From the NCBI RefSeq assembly GCF_001685355.1, contig NZ_CP016438.1, positions 5,766,001 to 5,830,000 of the forward strand: a stretch of DNA of 64,000 nucleotides, read 5' to 3'. The notes beneath the pieces are model-generated. The model searched no databases. It worked only from the letters and a program-made list of their open reading frames with translations, and had not been told where the DNA came from. This DNA comes from Streptomyces lincolnensis (GTDB lineage Bacteria > Actinomycetota > Actinomycetes > Streptomycetales > Streptomycetaceae). Positions 28,033-37,601 of the stretch are shown here, piece after piece. Positions within the stretch are counted from its first letter, which is position 1. Every line of letters begins with the position of its first letter. The position numbers were made by a program, and so were the translations under genes.

Positions 28033-29799
28033 TCACAGACGCTCGGGCGTCCTGATGCTCAGCAGCGACATGCCCTTGTGGAGGGTGCGGGCCGTCATGT
28101 CGCACAGGAACAGGCGGTTCTCCACGACGTCCTGCGCGGGGCGCGGCCTGATCACCGGGCACTGGTCGTAGAACGTCGTGAACAGCGACGCCAGTTGGTA
28201 CAGGTAGGCGGCCACCTTGTGGGGTGCGTACTCCGCCGTCGCCTCGAAGACCGCGGTGCCGAACGCGTCCAGGTGCAGGCCCAACGCGCGCTCCGCCGGG
28301 GCCAGTTCGAGCTCCGGGTGCGGTGTCGGGGCCGCGTCCTCCGCCTTGCGCAGGATCGACCTGATCCGGGCGTAGGCGTACTGGAGGTACACGCTCGTGT
28401 CGCCGTTCAGCGAGACCATCTGGTCCAGGTCGAACTTGTAGTCCCGGCTCGGCGAGGTCGACAGGTCCGCGTACTTCACGGCGCCGATGCCGACGTACCG
28501 GCCGTTCTCGGCGATCTCCTCCTCGGTCAGGCCCGCCTTCTCGGCCTTCTCCCGGACGACCGCCGTGGCCCGCTCGACGGCCTCGTCGAGCAGGTCCTCC
28601 AGCTTCACCGTCTCGCCCTCACGGGTCTTGAACGGCTTGCCGTCCGCGCCGAGCACCGTGCCGTAGCCCATGTTGTGCGCGGTGACCTCGTCGCTGAGCC
28701 AGCCCGCCCGCCGGGCCGTCTCGAAGACCATCTTGAAGTGCAGCGACTGCCGGACGTCCACGACGTAGAGCAGCGAGGTCGCGTTCAGGTCGGTGACCCG
28801 GTTGCGGATCGCGGACAGGTCGGACGCCGCATAGCCGAAGCCGCCGTCCGCCTTCTGCACGATCAGCGGCACGGGCTGGTCGTCCTTGCCCCGGATCTCG
28901 TCGAAGAACACGACGAGCGCGCCCTCGGAGCGGACCGCGACGCCGGACTCCTCAAGGAGCCGCGCGGTCTCCGGCATCATGTCGTTGTACGCGGACTCGC
29001 CGACGATCTCCTCGTCGCGGATCTCCATGTCGAGCTTCTCGAAGACGGAGTAGAAGTAGACCTTCGACTCGTCCACGAACTGCTGCCACAGGTCGAGGGT
29101 CTCCTTGTCGCCGGACTGGAGGGCGACGACCCTCTTGCGGGCCCGCTCCTTGAACTCCTCGTCGGAGTCGAAGACCGCACGGGAGGCCTTGTAGACGCGG
29201 TTCAGGTTCGACATGGCCTGCTCGCCGTCGACGGCGTCGGGCGGAGCCAGCTCGCCCGGGTGCTCGAACAGGTACTGGATGAGCATGCCGAACTGGGTGC
29301 CCCAGTCGCCGATGTGGTGCCGGCCGATCGTCCGCTCGCCGGTGAAGTCGAGCATGCCGCGCAGCGCGTCGCCGATCACCGCGGAGCGCAGGTGGCCGAC
29401 GTGCATCTCCTTCGCCACGTTCGGCTGGGCGTAGTCGACGACCGTGATGCCCGGCGTCTCCTTCGGCGGCACGCCGAGGCGGTCGGCGTCGGCGTAGCGC
29501 GCGGCGAGGGTCTCGGTGATCGCCCCGTCCGTGATCGTGATGTTCAGGAAGCCGGGGCCCGAGACCTCGATCTCCTTGATCACGTCACCCGACTCGACCC
29601 GCCCGACGACCTGCGTCGCCAGCTCCCGCGGGTTCGCCTTGGCCTTCTTGGCGAGCGCCAGGATGCCGTTCGCCTGGAAGTCCGCCCGGTCGCTACGTCG
29701 CAGCAACGGATCCGCGGAGTCGGCGTCCGGCAGAGCGGCCGTGAGGGCCGCCGCGAGACGCTGCTGGACGGAGTCGCTGAGGGACGTGACCGAGGTCAT
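28033..29799 (-). CDS. argS: Arginyl-tRNA synthetase
   Basis: 588-aa class I synthetase, charging tRNA-Arg. N-terminal Arg_S domain (1-105), the catalytic signature [16 protein letters not shown] with HVGH at 133-136, [11 protein letters not shown] following, and a C-terminal DALR anticodon-binding domain ending LSIRTPERL. As in many ArgRS, no canonical KMSKS is obvious ([15 protein letters not shown] occupies the place). The start is the ATG at 29799; the sequence just upstream is C-rich (CCCCCTCCT), with GAGGAG about 16 nt away, so the initiation signal is unusual. Confidence 0.95.
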   Translation of the reverse strand: MTSVTSLSDSVQQRLAAALTAALPDADSADPLLRRSDRADFQANGILALAKKAKANPRELATQVVGRVESGDVIKEIEVSGPGFLNITITDGAITETLAARYADADRLGVPPKETPGITVVDYAQPNVAKEMHVGHLRSAVIGDALRGMLDFTGERTIGRHHIGDWGTQFGMLIQYLFEHPGELAPPDAVDGEQAMSNLNRVYKASRAVFDSDEEFKERARKRVVALQSGDKETLDLWQQFVDESKVYFYSVFEKLDMEIRDEEIVGESAYNDMMPETARLLEESGVAVRSEGALVVFFDEIRGKDDQPVPLIVQKADGGFGYAASDLSAIRNRVTDLNATSLLYVVDVRQSLHFKMVFETARRAGWLSDEVTAHNMGYGTVLGADGKPFKTREGETVKLEDLLDEAVERATAVVREKAEKAGLTEEEIAENGRYVGIGAVKYADLSTSPSRDYKFDLDQMVSLNGDTSVYLQYAYARIRSILRKAEDAAPTPHPELELAPAERALGLHLDAFGTAVFEATAEYAPHKVAAYLYQLASLFTTFYDQCPVIRPRPAQDVVENRLFLCDMTARTLHKGMSLLSIRTPERL

Positions 29800-29939
29800 A
29801 GGAGGGGGTGCCGTTCTCCTCGTGGGGATCGATGGACACGGCCAGTATCCCATGGGGGTAAAGCCGTTTTCCCGGGCGCGACGCGGTCTGGGAGAATGGG
29901 GCCACCATCAATGCCTTGAGTAAAGAGGACGTGCCGATC

Positions 29940-31676
29940 GTGGCTCAGAGCACCGAGACCACCGACTGGGTCTCCCGTTTCGCGGATGAGGTCATCGAGG
30001 AGTCGGAGCGTCGGGCCCCGGGCAAACCCGTCGTCGTCGCGTCCGGGCTGTCGCCGTCCGGGCCCATCCACCTGGGGAACCTGCGCGAGGTGATGACCCC
30101 GCACCTCGTCGCCGACGAGATCCGGCGGCGCGGGCACCAGGTCCGGCACCTGATCTCCTGGGACGACTACGACCGCTACCGCAAGGTGCCGGCCGGTATC
30201 GCCGGGGTCGACGAGTCGTGGGCCGAGCACATCGGCAAGCCGCTGACCTCCGTGCCGGCCCCCGAGGGCTCCGCGCACGCCAACTGGGCCGAGCACTTCA
30301 AGGCCGCCATGGTCGACGCGCTCGCCGAGCTGGGTGTCGAGTTCGACGGGATCAGCCAGACCGCGCAGTACACCTCCGGGGTCTACCGCGAGCAGATCCT
30401 GCACGCGATGAAGCACCGCGGTGACATCGACGCGATCCTCGACCAGTACCGCACCAAGAAGGCCCCCGCCGCTGCGAAGAAGCAGCAGAAGCCCGTGGAC
30501 GAGGCCGAGCTGGAGGCCGCCGAGGGGTCGGGCGCGGCCGCCGAGGACGACGGCAGCTCCGGGGCCGCCGGCTACTTCCCGTACAAGCCCTACTGCGGCA
30601 ACTGCGCGAAGGACCTCACCACGGTCATCTCCTACGACGACGGCACCACCGAGCTGTCGTACACCTGCAACGCCTGCGGTTTCGCCGAGACCGTCCGGCT
30701 GAGCGAGTTCAACCGCGGCAAGCTGGTCTGGAAGGTCGACTGGCCGATGCGCTGGGCGTACGAGGGCGTCGTGTTCGAGCCGTCCGGCGTCGACCACTCC
30801 TCGCCCGGCTCGTCGTTCCAGGTGGGCGGCCAGATCGTCGGGATCTTCGGCGGCAAGCAGCCCATCGGGCCGATGTACGCCTTCGTGGGCATCTCCGGCA
30901 TGGCCAAGATGTCGTCCTCCAAGGGCGGGGTCCCCACCCCCGGGGACGCCCTGAAGATCATGGAGCCGCAGCTGCTGCGCTGGCTCTACGCCCGCCGCAG
31001 GCCCAACCAGTCCTTCAAGATCGCCTTCGACCAGGAGATCCAGCGGCTCTACGACGAGTGGGACAAGCTCGACGCCAAGGTCGCGGACGGCTCCGCCCTC
31101 CCCGCCGACATCGCCGCGCACTCCCGCGCGGTGCGCACGGCGGGCGGTGAACTGCCGCGTACCCCGCGGCCGATGCCGTACCGGACGCTGGCCTCCGTCG
31201 CCGACATCACCGCCGGGCACGAGGACCAGGCGCTGCGGATCCTCAGCGAACTCGACCCCACCGACCCGCTCGCCGCGCTCGACGCGGTACGGCCGCGGTT
31301 CGACAAGGCCGAGGCCTGGATCAACACGCACGTGCCCGCCGACCAGCGGACCATCGTGCGCGACGAGCCCGACGCCGAGCTGCTGAAGTCCCTCGACGAG
31401 GCGTCCCAGCAGTCGCTGCGGCTGCTGCTCGACGGACTCGCCTCGCACTGGTCGCTCGACGGACTGACCCACCTCGTGTACGGCGTGCCCAAGGTGCAGG
31501 CCGGGTTCTCCGCCGACGCCACGCCGAAGGAGCTGCCGGCCGAGATCAAGACCGCCCAGCGGACCTTCTTCGCCCTGCTGTACCACCTGCTGGTCGGGCG
31601 GGACACGGGGCCGCGACTGCCCACGCTGCTGCTGGCGGTGGGACAGGAGCGGGTGCGGGCCCTGCTCGGGGAGTAG
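29940..31676 (+). CDS. lysS: Lysyl-tRNA synthetase, class I
   Basis: 578-aa class I LysRS, the archaeal-type enzyme that replaces or accompanies the usual class II form in some actinobacteria. HIGH-type motif PIHLGNLRE at 42-50, KMSSSK-type motif AKMSSSKGG near 320, and a Cys4 cluster (YCGNCAKD ... YTCNACGF) that probably binds zinc. An acidic/Ala-rich insertion (KKAPAAAKKQQKPVDEAELE) precedes the Cys cluster. The GTG at 29940 is the likely start with AAAGAGGA upstream; a TTG at 29916 is in frame. Divergent from argS. Confidence 0.94.
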   Translation: MAQSTETTDWVSRFADEVIEESERRAPGKPVVVASGLSPSGPIHLGNLREVMTPHLVADEIRRRGHQVRHLISWDDYDRYRKVPAGIAGVDESWAEHIGKPLTSVPAPEGSAHANWAEHFKAAMVDALAELGVEFDGISQTAQYTSGVYREQILHAMKHRGDIDAILDQYRTKKAPAAAKKQQKPVDEAELEAAEGSGAAAEDDGSSGAAGYFPYKPYCGNCAKDLTTVISYDDGTTELSYTCNACGFAETVRLSEFNRGKLVWKVDWPMRWAYEGVVFEPSGVDHSSPGSSFQVGGQIVGIFGGKQPIGPMYAFVGISGMAKMSSSKGGVPTPGDALKIMEPQLLRWLYARRRPNQSFKIAFDQEIQRLYDEWDKLDAKVADGSALPADIAAHSRAVRTAGGELPRTPRPMPYRTLASVADITAGHEDQALRILSELDPTDPLAALDAVRPRFDKAEAWINTHVPADQRTIVRDEPDAELLKSLDEASQQSLRLLLDGLASHWSLDGLTHLVYGVPKVQAGFSADATPKELPAEIKTAQRTFFALLYHLLVGRDTGPRLPTLLLAVGQERVRALLGE

Positions 31677-31688
31677 GTAGGCCTGTTC

Positions 31689-31736
31689 TACGACGATGGG
31701 GGCGCCCGGTGTTCGCCGGGCGCCCCCATCGTCGTA
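31689..31736. terminator. Bidirectional terminator-like hairpin
   Basis: Perfect 21-bp stem (31689-31709 with 31716-31736), loop TGTTCG, between converging lysS and the DUF2637 gene. Shares TACGACGATGGGGGCGCC with the hairpin at 11192-11244. Confidence 0.88.
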
Positions 31737-31747
31737 CCGCCGTGCGG

Positions 31748-33091
31748 TCAGGCGATGTGGTCCTCTTCCAGTTCCGCGTTGTAGCGGTTGGTGAAGCGGT
31801 TGACCATGCGCTTCATGTCCTCCGGCGGGAGGGCGATGCTGAACTCGGCCTCGACGTTCTCGCCGAACTCACGGGGAGTGGGGTAGCCGCTGCCGCTTAT
31901 CGACTGCTTGAAGACCTGGTAGTACGACTCCTCGTCCGGCTCGAACTCCGGGAGGCCGCCGCCCTCGCCCAGCTCGCGGGTGCGATTGGGGCCCACGGGG
32001 ATGGGGAAGGTGCCCGTCTCCTCCGGCTCCAGGCGGTACTGCTCCTCGTACTGCTCCGCCTGCTGCTGCTCCGCGTACCACTGCTCGTACTGCTCCTGCG
32101 GGTTGTACGCGGGGTTGTAGCCGCCCTGGTAGTCGATCTGGCGGGGGGCCTCGAACCAGGGGCTCTGGTCGGGCCCCGGCTCGATGCCCTGCTGCTCGGC
32201 GGACTGCTCGGACGGCTGCGCGGGGGGCTGCTCGGACGGCTGCTCAAGGGGCTGTTCGGAAGGCCGCTCGCCGCGAGGTGCCGCGTTCTGCGGGACGGGC
32301 GCCGTCTCGGCCGCACGCCGGACCGCGGCCACGGCCTGTTCCACGGCCGGTTCCGGAGCCGCGGTCAGCTCCTGCTGCGGCACCGGAGGCAGGAGCATCG
32401 GCTCGATGCCCGCCGCTGCCAGGCCCGCCGGGGCGGTCTCCGCCAGCGGGACGCCGTAGCGGGCCAGGCGCAGGGGCATCAGGGACTCGACCGGGGCCTT
32501 GCGGCGCCAGGCCCGGCCGAAGCGGGAGCGCAGACGGGCCTGGTAGACGAGACGTTCCTGCTCCAGCTTGATGACCTGCTCGTAGGAGCGCAGCTCCCAG
32601 AGCTTCATACGGCGCCACAGGAGGAAGGTGGGGACGGGGGAGAGGAGCCAGCGGGTGAGGCGGACGCCCTCCATGTGCTTGTCCGCCGTGATGTCGGCTA
32701 TGCGGCCGATGGCATGGCGGGCCGCCTCCACGGAGACCACGAACAGAATCGGGATCACCGCGTGCATGCCGACACCCAGCGGGTCCGGCCAGGCCGCCGC
32801 GCCGTTGAAGGCGATCGTGGCGGCCGTCAGCAGCCACGCCGTCTGGCGCAGCAGGGGGAACGGGATACGGATCCACGTCAGCAGGAGGTCCAGGGCCAGC
32901 AGGACGCAGATGCCCGCGTCGATACCGATCGGGAAGACGTAACTGAAGTTCCCGAAGCCCTTCTGGAGGGCGAGTTCACGCACCGCCGCGTAGGACCCCG
33001 CGAAGCCGATGCCGGCGATGACGACGGCGCCCGCGACGACCACGCCGATCAGAACTCGGTGCGTTCGTGTCAACTGAAGTGGCGCGGCCAC
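31748..33091 (-). CDS. DUF2637 membrane protein (SpdB-like topology)
   Basis: 447 aa. The N-terminal 150 residues hold four hydrophobic segments (about 12-35, 50-70, 78-95, 105-125), matching the DUF2637 domain seen in Streptomyces conjugation-associated and developmental proteins. A basic cytoplasmic segment follows (WRRMKLWELRSYEQVIKLEQ). The C-terminal 250 residues are disordered: Pro/Glu/Gln-rich repeats (SEQP, EQYEQWYAEQQQ). The start is the GTG at 33091 with GGGGAGGGGAG upstream; ATGs at 33109 and 33127 are in frame. The role is unknown; no other conjugation genes are nearby. Confidence 0.75.
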   Translation of the reverse strand: MAAPLQLTRTHRVLIGVVVAGAVVIAGIGFAGSYAAVRELALQKGFGNFSYVFPIGIDAGICVLLALDLLLTWIRIPFPLLRQTAWLLTAATIAFNGAAAWPDPLGVGMHAVIPILFVVSVEAARHAIGRIADITADKHMEGVRLTRWLLSPVPTFLLWRRMKLWELRSYEQVIKLEQERLVYQARLRSRFGRAWRRKAPVESLMPLRLARYGVPLAETAPAGLAAAGIEPMLLPPVPQQELTAAPEPAVEQAVAAVRRAAETAPVPQNAAPRGERPSEQPLEQPSEQPPAQPSEQSAEQQGIEPGPDQSPWFEAPRQIDYQGGYNPAYNPQEQYEQWYAEQQQAEQYEEQYRLEPEETGTFPIPVGPNRTRELGEGGGLPEFEPDEESYYQVFKQSISGSGYPTPREFGENVEAEFSIALPPEDMKRMVNRFTNRYNAELEEDHIA

Positions 33092-33169
33092 CCGTACTCC
33101 CCTCCCCATGCATGTCGTTGCGCGCAACAGGGTGGCACATGTGTACGGCGGACGTGGTGCCGGTACGGC

Positions 33170-33202
33170 CGGAGCCCGGTCCCTTCAGGGGGCCGGGCTC
33201 CG
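33170..33202 (-). terminator. Hairpin after the DUF3558 lipoprotein gene
   Basis: Stem of about 14 bp (CGGAGCCCGG with CCGGGCTCCG plus CCC/GGG), small loop, 46 bp beyond the stop at 33248. Confidence 0.65.
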
Positions 33203-33247
33203 TCAAAAGGCCGGTGTGAGCTGCGCGTTACGGCTCGTGTGTGACAG

Positions 33248-34159
33248 TCAGCTCTTCTTCGACGCAGAGGGGGAGGGGGACGGCGACTTCGAGGACGCGG
33301 CCTTCGAAGCCGACGCCGAGGCCGACGGAGACGGCGACTTCGACGCGCCCTTGGACGGCGAGGGCGAAGGACTCGCCGCGCCCGCGTCGCCGCCCGTGCC
33401 CTCGCCGTTGGCGGCCGACACCGCGGCCACGGCCTCCTTGGTGGCCTTCTCGGCGAGCTTGGTCAGCGACTCCGCGCTCGGGGTCTTCTCACCGGCGAGA
33501 CCGGCACCGTTGTAGTCGAGCGTGATGACGACGTTCTCGACGCGCGTGACGACCGTCTGCTGCTTGAAGGAGCCTTCCTTCTTCTTCAGGTCGTACGTCA
33601 CCGTCGTCGCCGCGTCACCCGTCCCGGACACCGCCTTCGACTTGGTGTTCTTCGCGCCCGCCGAGGACTGGGCGTCCTGGATCTGCTTGTCGTAGTACGC
33701 CTGCGCCTGCTCCTCGCCCGAACCGCGCGAGGTGTCCGACTCGAACCGCAGCAGCGAGACGTTCAGCCAGCGGAACTGGGAGCCCTTGACGCCGTTGTTG
33801 TCCAGGCTGCTCCACGAGCAGCTGGAACGTGCGTCCGCCTCGTCCGCCGTGCCCTCCTTGCCGGACTTCCCCTTCGGGACGAGTTCGCCCAGCGTCTTCT
33901 TCGTCACCGCCCCGCACGCCTTCGGCAGCGACTTGTACACCGCCGCCTGCACCGTCGGCGACGGACTCGCCGACGCCGACGCGGCCGTGTCCGCGCTCTT
34001 GCCGCCGCTGTCGGCGTCGCCGGAGCCGGAGTCCGAGGAGCAGCCGGCCACGATCAGCGTCACGGGGACGGCGGCCGCGCAGACAAGGACGCGGCCGAGG
34101 CCCCGGCCCCGACGCTTCGCTCGCTGGTCACCCTGGTCTCGCTGTGCTGGTCGCTGCAT
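33248..34159 (-). CDS. DUF3558-type lipoprotein
   Basis: 303 aa, secreted and lipid-anchored. The N-terminus is Arg/Lys-rich (consistent with Tat export), then a hydrophobic stretch VLVCAAAVPVTLIVAGC with lipobox VAGC near residue 40. The body (about 70-230) has the DUF3558 pattern with paired cysteines in PKACGAV and SSCSWSSL, common in actinobacterial surface lipoproteins. The last 55 residues are low-complexity SPSPSASAS. The start is the ATG at 34159 preceded by GAAGGAA; an ATG at 34174 is also in frame. Neighbour of a paralogous lipoprotein gene. Confidence 0.8.
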   Translation of the reverse strand: MQRPAQRDQGDQRAKRRGRGLGRVLVCAAAVPVTLIVAGCSSDSGSGDADSGGKSADTAASASASPSPTVQAAVYKSLPKACGAVTKKTLGELVPKGKSGKEGTADEADARSSCSWSSLDNNGVKGSQFRWLNVSLLRFESDTSRGSGEEQAQAYYDKQIQDAQSSAGAKNTKSKAVSGTGDAATTVTYDLKKKEGSFKQQTVVTRVENVVITLDYNGAGLAGEKTPSAESLTKLAEKATKEAVAAVSAANGEGTGGDAGAASPSPSPSKGASKSPSPSASASASKAASSKSPSPSPSASKKS

Positions 34160-34292
34160 GGTTCCTTCACTCATGACGCTCGTGATTCCTGCCGTCGGAT
34201 CGGGTCCGAGGGGCCACGGTACGCGGTGAGGCTGCCGTGCGGACGTGCTTCGACGGCTTCGTGTGCACGCGTGAGGGGCGTGTGAAGAGGGG

Positions 34293-35141
34293 TCAGCCGG
34301 ACAGCGAGTCCGCCAGCTGAGCGGCCAGATTCCTGGCCTTGTCCTGCATTTCCTTGCTGTCCGGGGCCACGCCGATCGTCGTCGGCTGCTCCACGTACTC
34401 GATCGTCACGATGACATTGGACGTGCGGAACGCCACAGTCACCGTGCGCTGCTGGGCCGTCGAGCCGGAGCTGCTCAACGCGTCGTCGAGGAACGCCTCG
34501 TCGCCCAGATCCTCCAAGAGACGGGGCTGGAGGAGGGAGGGAGTGACCGACGGGGAGGGCGACCCCGAGGAAGGGGAACCGGAGGGGGAGCCGGAGGAGG
34601 ACGCGGAGGACGCGGGGGGCGTCGGGGAGGCCGAGGCCGACGCGGAGTCGGTCGGGGTGCCCGTCGGGCTCGCCGGCTCGGACGCCGTCGGCTCCGGCAG
34701 GTCGGCCGCCGCCTCCAGCTTCGCGAACTGCTGCTCCGCCTGGCCGTCGCCGCTCACCGCACTGTCGTAGGACACCACCCGCTCGAAGTCGACCAGCAGA
34801 TGGTCGGTGGCGTCCGTGGACTCCACCTTCCAGCGGCAGCCGACCTTGCGGTCCGTGTCGTACGTCAGGGTCGCCTCGCCCTCGTACGCCGTCGTCCGCT
34901 GCTCCTCGTCCGTGATCTGCTTGATGCCGGGCAGCATCGCGTCGAGGGTGCCCCGGCCGACGGAGCCGCAGGGTTCGGGGAGCGTGCGGTACCGGCCCGG
35001 CTGGGCGGGGGCCGTCGCGGTGCCGGGGTCGCCGGGGTTGGAGTCGTCCGTCGTGCCGGTGTCCCCGGAGCTTCCGGTGCAGCCGGCCAGCAGGGCCGCG
35101 AGGAGTGCGGCGATGCCGGGTACATAGGCCTTCCGCTGCAC
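34293..35141 (-). CDS. DUF3558-like lipoprotein, paralogue
   Basis: 282 aa. Short lipoprotein signal MQRKAYVPGIAALLAALLAGC with lipobox LAGC, Cys21. The domain carries PEPCGSVG and VGCRWKVES, the same cysteine layout as the neighbouring lipoprotein, but its Ser/Pro low-complexity block is internal (about 160-200), not terminal. The C-terminus (VIVTIEYVEQ) parallels VVITLDYNG in the neighbour. GTG start at 35141 with GAGGAG 7 nt upstream. The two genes look like an old tandem duplication. Function unknown. Confidence 0.75.
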   Translation of the reverse strand: MQRKAYVPGIAALLAALLAGCTGSSGDTGTTDDSNPGDPGTATAPAQPGRYRTLPEPCGSVGRGTLDAMLPGIKQITDEEQRTTAYEGEATLTYDTDRKVGCRWKVESTDATDHLLVDFERVVSYDSAVSGDGQAEQQFAKLEAAADLPEPTASEPASPTGTPTDSASASASPTPPASSASSSGSPSGSPSSGSPSPSVTPSLLQPRLLEDLGDEAFLDDALSSSGSTAQQRTVTVAFRTSNVIVTIEYVEQPTTIGVAPDSKEMQDKARNLAAQLADSLSG

Positions 35142-35306
35142 GGTGAGGCTCCTCTCGACGGTGTCGCGGTGCCCGGTCCTGTTGCCGGTCCGCAGCCGGG
35201 TTCTTCAGTGTCCCCGCTGGTTAATCGCTTGCCGCGGGGGGTCGTGCCCTGGAGACAATGTGTATCGCACGCATGGCCGTGGACGCCGGTCCGTTGTCCC
35301 TTTTCA

Positions 35307-35335
35307 TTGACCTTGGCGCCGGTTTTGCGATTTAA
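35307..35335 (+). promoter_or_regulatory. Candidate promoter for rtcB
   Basis: TTGACC (35307-35312), 17-nt spacer, ATTTAA (35330-35335), 34 bp before the rtcB ATG. Good match to a vegetative Streptomyces promoter. Confidence 0.5.
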
Positions 35336-35369
35336 GACTTCTGTTGGTTTCCGGGGGAATGAGGACGAT

Positions 35370-36563
35370 ATGTCGTACGTGGAAATGCCGGGCGCGAAGG
35401 TTCCGATCCGTATGTGGACCGACCCGGCGTCGGTCGAGGAGGGCGCGCTTCAGCAGCTCCGCAACGTGGCGACCCTGCCGTGGGTCCAGGGGCTGGCTGT
35501 CATGCCGGACGTCCACTACGGCAAGGGGGCGACGGTCGGGTCTGTCATCGCGATGCAGGGTGCCGTGTGTCCGGCGGCGGTCGGTGTCGACATCGGCTGC
35601 GGGATGTCTGCCGTGAAGACGTCTCTCACCGCGAACGACCTCCCGGGGGACCTGTCCCGGTTGCGGTCGAAGATCGAGCAGGCGATTCCCGTGGGGCGGG
35701 GAATGCATGACGATCCCGTCGATCCGGGCGGCTTCCACGGCCTTGCCACCGCGGGGTGGGAGGACTTCTGGGGGCGGTTCGAGGGGGTAGCGGATGCGGT
35801 CAAGTTCCGTCACGATCGCGCTGAAAAGCAGATGGGAACGCTCGGCGGAGGGAACCACTTTGTCGAGGTCTGCACGGATATGATCGGTTCTGTCTGGCTG
35901 ATGCTGCACTCCGGTTCGCGGAACATCGGCAAGGAACTGGCCGAGTTCCACATCGGCGTCGCCCAGAAGCTGCCGCACAACCAGGGGCTGGTCGACCGGG
36001 ACCTCGCCGTCTTCGTCGCGGACACCCCGCAGATGGCGGCGTACCGCAACGACCTGTTCTGGGCGCAGGAGTACGCCAAGTACAACCGCACGCTGATGAT
36101 GGCGCTCCTGAAGGACGTGATCCGCAGGGAGTTCAAGAAGGCGAAGCCGGCCTTCGAGGCGGAGATCAGCGCCCACCACAACTACGTCGCGGAGGAGCGC
36201 TACGACGGTATGGACCTGCTCGTGACCCGCAAGGGCGCGATCCGGGCCGGTTCCGGCGAGTTCGGGATCATCCCGGGCTCGATGGGCACGGGGTCGTACA
36301 TCGTGAAGGGCCTCGGCAACGAGAAGTCCTTCAACTCGGCTTCCCACGGGGCGGGTCGGCGGATGAGCCGCACCGCGGCGAAGCGGCGCTTCTCAACGAA
36401 GGACCTGGAGGAGCAGACGCGGGGCGTGGAGTGCCGTAAGGACTCCGGTGTCGTGGACGAGATCCCGGGTGCGTACAAGTCGATCGACCAGGTCATCGAC
36501 CAGCAGCGGGACCTCGTGGAGGTCGTGGCGAAGCTGAAGCAGGTCGTCTGCGTGAAGGGTTGA
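35370..36563 (+). CDS. rtcB: RtcB-type RNA-splicing ligase
   Basis: 397 aa. Joins 2',3'-cyclic phosphate or 3'-phosphate RNA ends to 5'-OH ends using GTP and Mn2+; in bacteria it repairs broken tRNA or rRNA. Family residues: VGVDIGCGMSAVKT (D74, C77), GTLGGGNHF (H163), LMLHSGSRNIG (H180), ISAHHNYV (H269/H270), and the guanylylated His326 in SASHGAGRRMSR. The ATG at 35370 follows GAGGACGAT. No archease, RtcA or RtcR gene is nearby, unlike the E. coli arrangement. Confidence 0.95.
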   Translation: MSYVEMPGAKVPIRMWTDPASVEEGALQQLRNVATLPWVQGLAVMPDVHYGKGATVGSVIAMQGAVCPAAVGVDIGCGMSAVKTSLTANDLPGDLSRLRSKIEQAIPVGRGMHDDPVDPGGFHGLATAGWEDFWGRFEGVADAVKFRHDRAEKQMGTLGGGNHFVEVCTDMIGSVWLMLHSGSRNIGKELAEFHIGVAQKLPHNQGLVDRDLAVFVADTPQMAAYRNDLFWAQEYAKYNRTLMMALLKDVIRREFKKAKPAFEAEISAHHNYVAEERYDGMDLLVTRKGAIRAGSGEFGIIPGSMGTGSYIVKGLGNEKSFNSASHGAGRRMSRTAAKRRFSTKDLEEQTRGVECRKDSGVVDEIPGAYKSIDQVIDQQRDLVEVVAKLKQVVCVKG

Positions 36564-36598
36564 GCCGCACGGCGGACGGTGAGCCGCACGGCGGACAG
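36559..36598. repeat. Short direct repeat after rtcB
   Basis: TGAGCCGCACGGCGGAC appears twice in a row (around 36561 and 36580), just after the rtcB stop. Confidence 0.8.
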
Positions 36599-36601
36599 GG
36601 T

Positions 36602-36630
36602 GAGGCCCCCGGTGTCGTACCGGGGGCCTC
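36602..36630. terminator. Bidirectional terminator between rtcB and the SDR gene
   Basis: Perfect 12-bp stem GAGGCCCCCGGT / ACCGGGGGCCTC with loop GTCGT. Confidence 0.85.
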
Positions 36631-36652
36631 GCGCATGCCGTCGTCGGCTCGC

Positions 36653-37429
36653 TCAGAGCTCCCGGTGGACCTTCGTGTTGGACGCCTGGGCTCGGGGGCG
36701 GAGGACGAGGAGGTCTACGTTGACGTGGCTGGGGCGGGTGATGGTCCAGGTGATGGTGTCGGCGACGTCGTCGGCCGTCAGGGGTTCGGCGACGCCCTGG
36801 TAGACCTTCTCCGCCTTCTCCTTGTCGCCGGCGAAACGGGTGAGGGCGAACTCGTCGGTCTTGACCATGCCGGGGGCGATCTCGATGACGCGGACGGGGC
36901 GGCCGACGATCTCCAGGCGGAGGGTCTCGGCGAGGACGTGGGCGCCGTGCTTGGCGGCGACGTAGCCTCCGCCGCCCTCGTAGGTGCTGTGGCCGGCGGT
37001 GGAGGAGACGACGACGATCGTGCCGTCGCCGCTCGCGTCGAGCTTGGGGAGCAGGGCCTGGGTGAGGTTCAGGGTGCCGATGACGTTGGTCTCGTACATC
37101 GTGCGCCAGTCGGCCGGGTCGCCGGTCGCGACCGGGTCGGCGCCGAGGGCCCCGCCGGCGTTGTTGACCAGGACGCCGATCGTCTTGAAGGCCGTGGCGA
37201 ACTCGTCCACCGCGGTGCGGTCGGTGACGTCGAGGGCATAGGCCGTCGCGTGGTGGCCCGCCGCGGTGATCTCCTCCGCCAGCGCCTCGATACGGTCCTT
37301 GCGGCGGGCGGTGAGGACGACGCGGTAGCCGGCCTCGGCGAGCCGGCGTGCCGTGGCGGCACCGATGCCGCTGCTCGCGCCGGTGACGACGGCGATGCGG
37401 GAGGCGGCGGACGGGGCGGCGGGGGCCAT
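36653..37429 (-). CDS. Short-chain dehydrogenase/reductase (YdfG-like)
   Basis: 258-aa classical SDR. Cofactor loop TGASSGIG at 16-23, NNAG at 89-92, catalytic serine near 142-143, and the Y156-x-x-x-K160 pair (GGYVAAKHG). ALDVTDR near 65-71 fits an NADP(H)-preferring member, and the C-terminal segment NVDLLVLRPRAQ is typical of the serine 3-dehydrogenase/YdfG group. ATG start at 37429 with GGAGCAAG upstream. It diverges from the SnoaL-like gene. Confidence 0.92.
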   Translation of the reverse strand: MAPAAPSAASRIAVVTGASSGIGAATARRLAEAGYRVVLTARRKDRIEALAEEITAAGHHATAYALDVTDRTAVDEFATAFKTIGVLVNNAGGALGADPVATGDPADWRTMYETNVIGTLNLTQALLPKLDASGDGTIVVVSSTAGHSTYEGGGGYVAAKHGAHVLAETLRLEIVGRPVRVIEIAPGMVKTDEFALTRFAGDKEKAEKVYQGVAEPLTADDVADTITWTITRPSHVNVDLLVLRPRAQASNTKVHREL

Positions 37430-37601
37430 GGGCTTGCTCCTCGTGCGGTCGGGATGCGTGCGTTCGTACGTACGACTGGCTGTCGTCAGGATAGGTGGGC
37501 GTGCCGCCGGGGCGGCCGGTGATCCCGCTGTGCGGTCGGTGCCCGACGGGGTGCGGTGGGACAATGGGGTGGGTGATCCTCCGACCGTGTGGAGGTGGAA
37601 C

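Noticed and set aside
27799..29919. 706-aa plus-strand frame opposite argS
   Set aside because: Antisense shadow of argS with Leu/Arg/Val-rich translation and no domain.
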